From Rhizaria sp. SCN 62-66 (Eukaryota; Rhizaria, unplaced), in contig MEDY01000084.1 in assembly GCA_001724265.1 (NCBI GenBank), positions 1 through 64,000 on the forward strand: 64,000 nucleotides of DNA, written 5' to 3'. This document shows positions 22,201-30,600 of this stretch, piece after piece (positions within the stretch are counted from its first letter, which is position 1; each line of letters starts with the position of its first letter). The position numbers and the translations under genes were made by a program. Under the pieces are notes generated by a model, which searched no databases, had not been told where the DNA came from, and was given only the letters and a program-made list of their open reading frames with translations.

Positions 22201-24196
22201 CGATCACGACCACACTGCCGGCCGGGCGCGCGCGTAGGGCGGCGGCCGCGTCGTTCACCGCCGCAGACGCGCTGCTCGCGGCACAGCTGGAGCCGGCGCC
22301 GGTGACTGGGAGCGGGGAGGCGGTCGTGGCGCACAGCGCGGGCGGCGGCGGCGAGAGCGCGGCGACCGAGACCGGCACGAGCAGCAAGCCGGAGGGCTGT
22401 GCGAACGCGTGGCCGTCGCCGTCGCCGCCGCCTGTGTGGAACTGGGACTCGGGGCCGTCGTAGCCAATCATGTGCTGCTTACTGTGTGTGTTGCCATTGC
22501 CCGCGCCCTGCTCCCAGCGCAGCGCGGACTGCTGCGACGCCGCGGAGGCCGCAGCCGTGGCCGTGAGCGCGGCCGCGAGCACGGGCGCCTCGCCCAGCGC
22601 GGCCTCAACGGCGACGCGGTACCACTTGGAGCGCGTGAGCGGGTTCCCGGTCAAATCGACTGAGACCAGCCGCGGGCACTGCGAAAGCACCGCCACGGCC
22701 TCCGCCAGGTCGCCCAGGCAGTTGTGCGAGAGGTCAACGTGCGTGAGCGTGTTGCGCAGCGGCAGCAGGCACGCGAGCGACGTCAGCCGGTTATGCGCGA
22801 GACCTAAGTGCGTAATCTGAGGCACCAAAGCCGTCGCCTCAGCAGCCTCGGCCACATCGCCGCTGCGGCACTGCTGCAGAGCAGAGAAATGCCGTCCCAG
22901 CGCCGCGCGTGCCGCGGCGTGCATGTCGCCCATCGGCAGCGCACCCCCCGCCGCCGTACTATGGCCCGCCTCCTCAGGATCCTGCGGCGTGGCTGTGAGC
23001 AAGCCGGTGAAGTCAGCCACTTCGATCCTGTTCCCGAACGCAGCAAGCACGGTGACCGTGGGCGGCACGTTCTGCAGCGCCCGCAGCGCGTTGCGACTGA
23101 GGTTGAGCTCGGTGAGCGCGCCCAGCCCGCGCGCGGCGGCAGCGTCGAGCGCGCGCACGCCAGCGGCAGAGAGGTCGACTGAGTGCAACTGCGCCAAGAG
23201 GTCAGATCCAGATAGCGAGCCGGCGGGCGCGGCGGTGTGGTGCGCGCGGCCGCGGACGCGCGGCGGCGGCGGGGCCGAGAGCGTGGGCGCGAAGGGCCGC
23301 GGGGACGACTCGGGGAACGAGCGCGTGCTCGCGAGAGAAGCCTTGGGGTCGTCACCACCGGCTGTCCGCGTCAGAGTCTTCGTCGAGCTGCTGTTGCTGT
23401 TGCTCTTGCTGAGAGTGCGTGTGTGTGATTGAGAGGCTGAGGTTGTGGCCGTGAGCGCGGCGGCGGCGCGGGGCTTGTGCGGCGCCGCGGCAGGGCCGAT
23501 CGGGGGCAGCGACATTGGCACAGCACCAGCACTCGCAGCCGCCGTGCCAAAGGTGCCGTGGGTTGACGTGGAGCTGCCGACCGTGCTGTTCAGGGGCTTG
23601 CCGCGCGCGAGCGTGGCCGCCGCAGTCGCTGAGGGCACGGGGGACGCGACGGCGGTGGAGTAGTAGTCCGAGGTGAGCAGTCCGGTCGAGGAGAAAGTCT
23701 GTTGTGCGGCGGCAGCGCTGAGCGCGGGCGGACGCAGGGAAGACGGGTAGAGCTTCTGCTGGGTCGCGGTGTGCACTGCGGCGGCGCGCAGGGACGCCAG
23801 CAGCTGGGGGCGCAGCGCGGAGAGTGTGTCGCTAAAATGGGTCAATACAGTGAAGCGGGTGGCAATTGGAGTGAGAATGGTTTGATCAAACCAGAGAGTG
23901 TGCAAAGCTTGTGCAAAGCTTACACACAGGTTGAGATGTTGAAGAACGTACACGAGTGACTGGGCCTCGGGACTGAAGGCTGTCTTGGCTCTGAGAGGTG
24001 CAGGACGGGCGCGGGTGCCGTCAAAGTCAGCTTCCAGCACAGGGGCGTTGTATGCGTCCTCGCTAAAAGTGTAGGCAAGCGCCTCAGGTGGGAAGTGGCC
24101 CTCAGGAGTGAGCAGTGCCGGTGAGGGGGAGAAACCGCTGACCGGGACAATTCCGATGTCTGCGATGTGCTTCCACAACGCAGATGAAAAATCCAT
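16286..24196 (-). CDS. Giant alanine-rich leucine-rich-repeat protein
   Basis: A single frame encodes about 2636 residues. I chose ATG 24196 because it follows a pyrimidine-rich tract ending TTTAG by seven bases; ATG 24232 in the same frame is possible, and the frame opens further upstream only with non-ATG codons. A conserved-looking N-terminal region (about 1-150, non-repetitive, with Trp, Phe and His) precedes a leucine-rich-repeat block at about 345-525: LTELNLSRNALRALQNV, VLAAFGNRIEVADF, ITHLGLAHNRLTSL, LTHVDLSHNCLGDL and LVSVDLTGNPLTRSKWYR. The remainder is dominated by Ala, Ser, Gly and Thr, with islands of ordinary sequence such as AFIVSLVLPDGTVAHSE and a C-terminus ending WLNASDAMVFEQD. 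I do not recognise a specific orthologue. LRR proteins of this kind are common in cilia, but that is only suggestive. It shares a promoter region with the kinesin. Confidence 0.82.
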   Translation of the reverse strand: MDFSSALWKHIADIGIVPVSGFSPSPALLTPEGHFPPEALAYTFSEDAYNAPVLEADFDGTRARPAPLRAKTAFSPEAQSLVYVLQHLNLCVSFAQALHTLWFDQTILTPIATRFTVLTHFSDTLSALRPQLLASLRAAAVHTATQQKLYPSSLRPPALSAAAAQQTFSSTGLLTSDYYSTAVASPVPSATAAATLARGKPLNSTVGSSTSTHGTFGTAAASAGAVPMSLPPIGPAAAPHKPRAAAALTATTSASQSHTRTLSKSNSNSSSTKTLTRTAGGDDPKASLASTRSFPESSPRPFAPTLSAPPPPRVRGRAHHTAAPAGSLSGSDLLAQLHSVDLSAAGVRALDAAAARGLGALTELNLSRNALRALQNVPPTVTVLAAFGNRIEVADFTGLLTATPQDPEEAGHSTAAGGALPMGDMHAAARAALGRHFSALQQCRSGDVAEAAEATALVPQITHLGLAHNRLTSLACLLPLRNTLTHVDLSHNCLGDLAEAVAVLSQCPRLVSVDLTGNPLTRSKWYRVAVEAALGEAPVLAAALTATAAASAASQQSALRWEQGAGNGNTHSKQHMIGYDGPESQFHTGGGDGDGHAFAQPSGLLLVPVSVAALSPPPPALCATTASPLPVTGAGSSCAASSASAAVNDAAAALRARPAGSVVVIDGVPAHPQIAAAGAQRLRAALAALHGVRVAQKPRAKGNVLAGNIGGAGGNALQLAAIAGAAAAAAQAAEAGAVTVARLAALAPAAAAAALASATVSGTGAESQAARFSLAVASAVAATATASGSACSVGEVAAAVARRLVYAPPAALSNRASAGASSSASAAAPASVLSASVSIGAGLASLADYTAALLAPVLVSKHAGSSYNSAATTVTAKAPGAALAAATADPSLTGLTGAFTATAAAAAASAASAASAYASASNSVSDGSAGVSPSTSPAPEPGRHLGRAARALSPPPAAGGPAASATAAAQTQQPVPATVAAAAAGGIGAWQLCAPLTAPLAATSAATVATAAAAAGASARVSAAALAPAPLLGAVTTSLTAAGGVATVNAYAGGTSAGAGAVTPATAAATAVAAVLALAANPPPAPAPAAAPSVEAAAAAAAAATAAAAPAPAPGRRFGASSLRPNAATSAAAMGVNSSGSGAPGAGAGAGAGLSSRQAAAAAALAAAAQPQREAEVAARVARVRALRAAARAWAAEADAAVTAAAVAAAAGTVWSLSIASPPSGGVGARQLRARPLPLPLPLALPPRSAGPARPLRFVTEAGNVLSLRFPPSSFNVSSNGIAGAAGYCAPVAAATATAATAAGVIAAAGLGFTSLAARVTGLRSLPDPYALAPEADSAWAVAEAAAARAALFALLGHTPASHAAAIAASAAPAPPPALAAPGALPGASSGSGSGGAPPPLQQQNSLPGLGSPARARRCANAQPSSAAASSHATSAVAAAPAVAMAVAPVAPTPAQLAAAAAVAAAAAAAAPAFARVGSVSNPSISITAGSVGTANAAASEPWFALGVTAPASALVAHGARCDDEWSQGESTAQGLGDLHASAWVRAMNQQPTVASNTNNTGDNTNAQAHAHSANAASAPAQAPSPLPSPSPSPSLPVGLWRRNARAVELLLEVASPALPPPSADPTSAAAAAAARAERDRARDWASAHTGAHGGVGGAAGRAGARSSCDLNRAVAVHGHIAAWGAGAALDNSMNALSESVWGAPQPQPQSHAPQSSQAQLTGVYQCALMYDAVTGVVGARSAILPLPPSSASTTAITVSTGAASATAQESKHRAPQVSSLTAAAAAAAATAAASASAAAASAATSAATDAAQPGTPTSGGSFNATAGGGNAAAGTAAVATPTAGAANVGASSKSGRGAGATAAAAAAAAAAAAADAASAAAAGAAASASPSAPRLLRAHAPTAETSFFAFGPRAPAAPTAADLFLQSFVVPARGSAVADPDAVVRATAAAATAAPASIVPSPLPSAAAAAAAAAASAAGATVAGKGSKRAGAAGSSSTGGSGAASAAAAGAAGAVSAGGPGAGSLPTTTSPAATAALGSAAGLRVARGPMCFFSEGSVVKPLAPCAAAAAAGLYTPPQGTTTGAGGGAGSAAAAAAAAATAATAAAAGAGRLSFTLASTVEYAFIVSLVLPDGTVAHSEPAPWPGAAAAGGCIAAAVGALTVTPLCSVTGAAGAAVGDALAADWGPGAEVRVVVTLQRTLASTLSVSDWALSTTSAAEAGPGSLAAPGAASADAAPASSGTGAGAGAGGKNSRRKPVEVASYSLVRTDTRRTRETQQSTFAVARLPYGALFARARSDALASPLAANAVKPALVVLVDAADNSSDCGNSNSGDLNIHDGGDSASVVAVLPTVASSSDTPVELRALSIPTPSLASAAAAAAAATSAAASDAATAAAAAIAGASVAAQGPRRSIFGAKGARPGATGPGAAGAGSGSGATGKGAASAAAQAQSLVAAQAQVAAAAAAQQELEAEAAAETAMERALRVWPCDFNPALFAPIAARANAGEAVVEAPLRLALLAAHTDADADADADADADAASDPDSTGDADADADAEADAEGESLTAAPAAAAAASAATAAFARIVPVGMSKDPVERARNPWLAGPAAAAEDEETTVEVPGMSVVARMWLNASDAMVFEQD

Positions 24197-24683
24197 AGGA
24201 TTCCTAAACAAATCAAAGTGGTTAAAATACATATGAGCGGCGGTTTCTTTGTTAACGGTGACTGCAGCGCACACAAAAGCGTTTCATTTCGACGTTAGTA
24301 CCCTGTTCTCACTCTTTCTTGGAGGTCGGCCTGTCGGTCGGTCGGTTGCCAGCAGTCGGTGGCAGACTGGCGGGGACTGTCCGTTGAGACGATCTTGATC
24401 TACACATGAAGCGACGTGGTAAATCAGTAGAAATGCGGTATAACAATTGATGTGAATTTTACGTGGGTTGGTAATGGTGTACACTTAATAACACTTTGTA
24501 AAATTGACGCTTTATTGATGGTTTCTTTGTTTTAAAAGTTGACAATTCCCAACGGCTACATGACACGAGCCGCATGAAACCCCAGTCTTGAACCCACTAA
24601 TCCCTTTTGCCTATCTTTGATCCTACCTTACCGCGATATAGGCAGAATCTTGCTGTGCTCCAGCGGTTTCTTCAAGAAGAACT
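24197..24683. promoter_or_regulatory. Divergent promoter, LRR protein / kinesin, with GTCGG repeats
   Basis: This head-to-head spacer contains five copies of GTCGG between 24325 and 24359, the motif TCGGTTGCC (24342-24350), GCAGTCGG (24352-24359) and GGCAGACTGGC (24361-24371). The first recurs exactly (reverse complement) in the CDF/IFT140 promoter and the last two in the ACP/phosphatase promoter. GTTGCC is also the half-site of the RFX X-box known from animal ciliary genes. Its function here is inferred only. Confidence 0.45.
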
Positions 24684-27600
24684 ATGAGCACAAATAGAGG
24701 GGCTACCTCAGCCTCCCATACAGTGTACGTCCCTCTCTTCGCCCAACCTAGCACCTTCTGCGTCCACACGCGACGCTCTCGTCACAGAAACTCTCACTAT
24801 CGCTTTATTTTCGCTGTTCTTCCCCCTTGCAGCCCGCCGTCGCCGATGCGTCCGCCGGTCGGCCGCGCATCCCTAGCGCCAGCCACGCCCGCCGCAACCC
24901 CCAAGCGTCCCGCCACCGCTCTGAGCCGCCGTGACTCGCTCTCCGCCGCCGCCTCCGCCGCCGCCGCCACCGTCGCCCCCGCTGCACGCGCCGGCCCGTC
25001 GATCGCCGCGCTCTCGCTCTCGACGACCCCGCGCCGCGCTGCCGCTGCCGCCGCCGGCGCCCCGTCGACGCCCGCCACCGCCCCCGCCGGCTCCGAGCTG
25101 ACGTACAACGCAAACGCCGCCAACGGTGTCAGTAACGGTGTCGATGGGCTTGGCCCAATGCCCCCGCCTTCGGCGCGCGCACCCGCGTCTGCCACCGCGC
25201 GCCGCCGCATTAGCCTTGCGGCCGGCGGCTCGGTCGGCGCCGCCTCAGGTACGGGCTCGTTCGTGCCCTCTGGAGCCCAGACGGTCAAGAAGCCGTTCGC
25301 CACTCTCCCGCGTCACCTCGCCTCCGAGCTCGCCGCTGCCGCCACAAATACCCACAGCGCCGCCGCCGCCGTCGGGCTTGCTTCCCCGCCCGCCGCAGCA
25401 CGCGCCGCAGCCGCAGCCGCCGCCGCGCGCCGCCACAGCGTCACCCCAGCTGCTGCCGCCGCCGCCGCCGCCGCCACCATGCGCGCCGCCTCTGGCTCTG
25501 GCCCCGGTACCAGCAATGCGGTGCGCCGTCTGTCGTCGATTCTGCCCCCGCCCACGGTCCCCGCGGGCTCCGCGGCAGCGGCAGGCGGAGCGAGGCGCGA
25601 CTCCGTCGGCGACTTGGATCTCCCGTCGCCCACCGTGTCGTCCGCCTCGCGTCGCCCCTCGGTCGCGTCTGTGGCATCCGTCGCCTTCTCCGCCGCTGCG
25701 GCCGCTGCGGCCACGCCTGTTGCGCCATCCATAGCGGCTCAGCAGCAGCAGGACCGTGTGCACGTGGTTGTCCGCATGCGGCCGTCGGCGATCGCGGCCA
25801 CCGAGGGCGTGTGCGCGCGTGCGAGCGCCAAGCATGTGCTGCTCATGGATCCGGACTTGGCGCCCACGCCCGCGCGCGCGCCGCAGAACGTGTACATGTT
25901 CGACCGCGTGTTCGACGAGAGCACGGACCAGCTCTCGCTCTTCTCTGAAGTCGGCGCCAACGCGGTCGATCAGGTCGTCGCCGGCTACAACGCGACCGTG
26001 CTTGCGTACGGCCAGACTTCCAGCGGCAAAACCCACACTATCAAGGGTTCCCCCGGCGACGGCCAGGAAGGCCTTATCCCGCAGTGCGCCGCACGTCTCT
26101 TTGACCAGATCTCCGCCCTCAACCGTGCCGCGCTCGCTGCCCATAGCGGCGGCGCCGCCGCAGAAGGCACAGCCACAAACAACGGCGCCGCGTCCGACAT
26201 TGTTTCGGGTAGCTACCGCATCGTCGTCGGCTATGTGGAGGTCTACTGCGAGCAAGTGTTCGACCTGCTTGCGCCCGAGGACGGCGCGCGCCTGGCCGTG
26301 CGCGAGCGCTTCGACCCGCCGGGCTTCTACGCCGAGGCGCAGACCGAGCTCGAGGTCGGCTCCGTCGCCGAGCTGCTCGCGGCGGTGCAGAAGGGCGACG
26401 ACCGCCGACGCGTCGCTGCCACGCTGCAGAACGAGCGCTCCTCGCGCTCGCACGCGATCCTGACCGTGGCGGCGCGCAAGTGTGAAGTCGACGACGGAGT
26501 GCTGGATCCCGCCAACGCGGGCCGCGTGCGGCACTTGACCTCAAAGCTAAACCTCGTCGATCTCGCCGGCAGCGAGAAGTTCAACGCGAACAAGGCGGCT
26601 GAGAGTATCAACATCAACCAGTCGCTGTCGACGCTCGCGTCGGTGATCCAGGCGCTTTCCCAGAGGCAGGCGTACGTTAGCTTCCGCAACTCCGAGCTCA
26701 CCAAGCTGCTCAAAGATTCCCTCTCGGGCCAGTCCAAGACGACTCTCGTCGCGTGTATCAACCCCACTCAGTCCAACCGCGCCGAGACGCTGTCCACGGT
26801 GCGCTTTGCCTACCAGGCCAAGTCGATTCCCGTTGACGCAAAGCGCTGGGCCGAGGACCAGGCGCGCGCGCGCGGCGAGCGGCTCGAGGAGAAGCTGCGC
26901 GAGTTCCGCGCCCTGCAGCGTAAGATGGCGACTGTCGAGGCCACGGTTGAGGCGCAGCAGCGCCGGCTCGAGGCCGCCAAGGAGATCCAGACTGGACAGC
27001 TTGTGCCGCAGCTAGACCGCCTGCTGCGTCGCGTCGAGGGCTCGGCGGCGTTCGCGCGCGTCAAGGGCGTGCTCGCGGATGCCGGTATCGGGCTCCCGCC
27101 GCCCGCGGTCAACAACGGCGTGAGCGGCGCCGCGGCCGCTGCTGCGACTGAAGCAAAGAGTGACAGCGAGGGCGAGAGCAGTGCGAACAACAACACTGTG
27201 AGCGCCGTTGACGACTGCGACAAGGAGAACAACAACGTCGCAAACAGCTCGACTGGAGTGCTGAGCAAGAAGTCTCAGTTCCTCACCGCGCCCACCGAGG
27301 CCTGCCCCAGCGCAGTCGCGAGCGGCCTCATGGCGTCGCCGCTCGCAGTCGCCCGCGTCACTCAGCAGACCGCAACCGCACCCGTCGACGCATTTGTCTC
27401 GCCGCAGAAGGCGCGTCTGGATATTAGCGTCACCGATGTCAGCGCCGCGGGCCCGTTGCTGTTGTCGCCGCAGTCGCTCGCAACGCGTATGACCGAGATC
27501 GGCTCCCCGCAGGACGCAGAGTACGTGCGCAAGTTCACCACCGTCATCAAGTACTGTGAGGCCCTCATCTCGTACACTGACCGCTTCTCATCTCCGTCTG

Positions 27601-30600
27601 TCGCGTCTCACGGTGCGATGCCGCGCGGTGCTCTGGCGTCGCCGGCGTCGCCCGCGCTGGGCCCACGCGGCGGATTCGGACTCGCGTTTGCGCCCCGCAA
27701 CGCGACTGCGGCCGGTGGAGCGCGTGCGGCGGGCATGGCGTCCCCGCCTAGTTTGACTGCTATGGGTGGCAATGCGGGAATGGGCATGTCGCCGCTCTTC
27801 GGCGGTCATGTTGCGCTTAAGAGCGAGCCCGCAGTCGGTGTCTCGCTCTTTGACAATGACAACGACGCCGACAGCGCGAAGAGTGAGCATAAGCAGAGTG
27901 ACGACGGCCCCAGTGCCGCGCTCGCCGCCGCCGAAAGCGCCGCGGCTGAGGCTCAGGCGCAGGCCGCCGCCGTGACGGCCGAGCTGGCTGAGGTGCGCAC
28001 ACAGCTCGCGGCTGCCGAGGTAGCTGCTGAGACCGCGGCCGCCGACGCCGAGGCCGCAGTCGCCGCCGCTGTGGCCTCCGGTGAGGCCGCAGCCGCGCAG
28101 GTTGTCAGCGCGCTGCAGGAGAAGGCTGACGAGGCTGCTACAGAGTACGCGCGCGCGCGGTCGGCGCTCGAGGTCGAGCTCGAGGCAGAGCGCGAGCGCA
28201 GCGCGCTGCAGCGGAGAGAGGTGCAGCGCCTGGCACGCGAGTGTGAGGAGCGAGAGTGTGCCGGTGACGACAAAGAGCGCGCTCTCGCTGCAGTCAACAC
28301 CGCGCTGGTCGCCGCGAACAGCGAGCTTGCTGCTGCTCAGTTTGCGCTCTCTGTCGCCAACAGTGAAGTGAGCGCCAAGAGTGCTGAGCTTGATGTTGCG
28401 AGCGCAGCTACTGCTGCCTGCACCGTTGAGATCCTTGCCCAAACCATTGCATTTGACTCGAAATCCGCCGAGCTTGAGTCCAAGACTGCTGAGCTTGAGA
28501 CAAAGACTGCGGAGTACGACAGCAAATGCGTTGAGTACATGACCAAGTGTTCTGAACTTGACGCTAAGGCCGCCGAACTCAACTCTAAGAGCGTTATGTT
28601 CGAGGCGAAGTGCTTCGAGCTCAACTCGAAGACCGCCGAGTACGATGCAAAGTGCCTTGCGTTCGACGCTAAGTGCTCCGAGTACAACATTACGGCCGCT
28701 GAGCTCCAGTCTACGTCTGTTGAGCTTGAGTCCAAGACCGCTGAGCTGCAGGCCATGCGCGCTGAGTTGGAGACTAAGTCAGCTGACTACGCCGCGAAGT
28801 GCGCCGAGCTTGAGGCCGCTCAGTCTGTCATCACCGCGGCTGCTGCTAAGATGACTGAGCTTGAGACTGCGCTGGCTGCTAAGACCGCGGAGGCCGATAG
28901 TATCCGAGCTGAGCTTGAGATCAAGAACAGCGAGCTTGTCAGCGTGTCTGCTGAGCGTGACGCAAAGAACAGCAAGATTGAGAGTATGAACGCAGAGATT
29001 GCAAGCAAGAGCGCCGAGATCGCGAACAAGACTGCTGAGCTTGAGACGAAGAACAACGCGCTCGGCGCCAAGAACGCCGAGTTTGAGGTCAAGAGCGCTG
29101 CCTTTGACGCCAAGTGCAGCGAGCTCGATGCTAAGACTGCCGAGGCCGCAAAACTCACGCTTGAGCTCGCGAGCAAGGACCTCGAGATGCAGGCCCAGGC
29201 CGCCGAGCTCCGCGCGCGCGGCGCTGAGGGCGCTGCTAAGTCTGCGGAGGCGAACGCGCGTGCCGCGGAGCTTGAGTGCCTGCGCGTACAGCTTGGCGAT
29301 GGCAAGGCGCGCTTCGCTGAGCTTGAGACCAAGTACAACGGCCTCGAGTCCAAGTGTGCTGATCTTGAAACGAAGTACACCGCTGCGAAGGACGACAGCA
29401 TTGTTGCTGCAGAGCAGTACAAGGCTGACTGCGCCGCTGCTGTCACTGCTGAGACCTCGCGCGCTGAGGCTGCGAAGGTTGAGCTCGCTGCCGTTGAGAG
29501 CAAGCTGGCCGCTGCTGAGAGCAAGGCCGCTGACGCCGAGTCCAAGGTTGTCGACACGGAGAGCAAGCTGAGCTTGACTGCCGACAAGCTCCGTGATGTG
29601 GAGACGCAGTTCACTCTTACTGTGAACAAGCTTAGTGCCTCTGACGCCAAGCTCTCCGCGACTGAGGTGCAGCTCACTGCTGCTGAGAGCAAGCTCGCTG
29701 ATGCTCATACTGCTTTGACGCAGAGTGAGACGGTCATCGCCGAGACCAAGGCTGCTCTGCTAGAGGCCAACGATAAGCTTGCCAGTGCTATTGGCGCCGC
29801 GCGCGCCTCCGAGAGTGACAACAGCGCTGCGCTTGCGGAGGTTCGCTCCCAGCTTGAGGCCGCCAATGTCAGCTTTGCCGCTGCTCAGGCTGCTGCTGAA
29901 GCCGCTGAGGCTGCCAAGAGCGTTGCTGAGGCCAACCAGGCTGCTGCTGAGGCTGCTGCTGCCAAGGCCGCTGCAACTGCCGCTGCCGCCGTTGCCGCGA
30001 AGACCGAGGCTGAGGCGGCGCAATCCGCTGCTGAGGCTGTGCAAGCCGCTGCGGAGGCTGCTAAGTCCAACGCAGAGGCTTCACAGGCCGCCGCCGAGGC
30101 TGCCATGGCTGTTGCGGAGGACGAGAAGAATGTTGCGCTGAGTGCGAAGGCTGCCGCTGATGCTACCGCTTCCGCTGCAACCGCTGCTGCTATTGCTGCC
30201 GAGGCTGCCGCTGCCGTTACCGCCACTCAGCTCGCTGAGACGACTGTCGCTCTGGCTGACAAATCCGCGACGCTCACCGCAACCGAGGCCGAGCTCCGCG
30301 CCGCTCATCGCGCCACTGAGAACGCGAACGAGGCGCACGCCGCCGCCACGCGCGCGCTCGCTGCCCGCGAGGCCGAGCACGCGTCGCTGATGTCGACGCT
30401 CGCCAGCGCAAACCAGGCCGGCGACTCCGCTGCCAAGACCGTGACCGCGCTCACCGACGCCGTCGCTGCGGCGCGCGCTGACGCTGCCGCCGCCGACGCG
30501 CGCGCACGCAGCGCCGAGGACAACGCCCGCGCTGCGCGTGCCGCCGCGGAGGACGCCGAGGCGGCTCTGCGCGCGCAGCACAACGCTGCCACGGCCGCCG

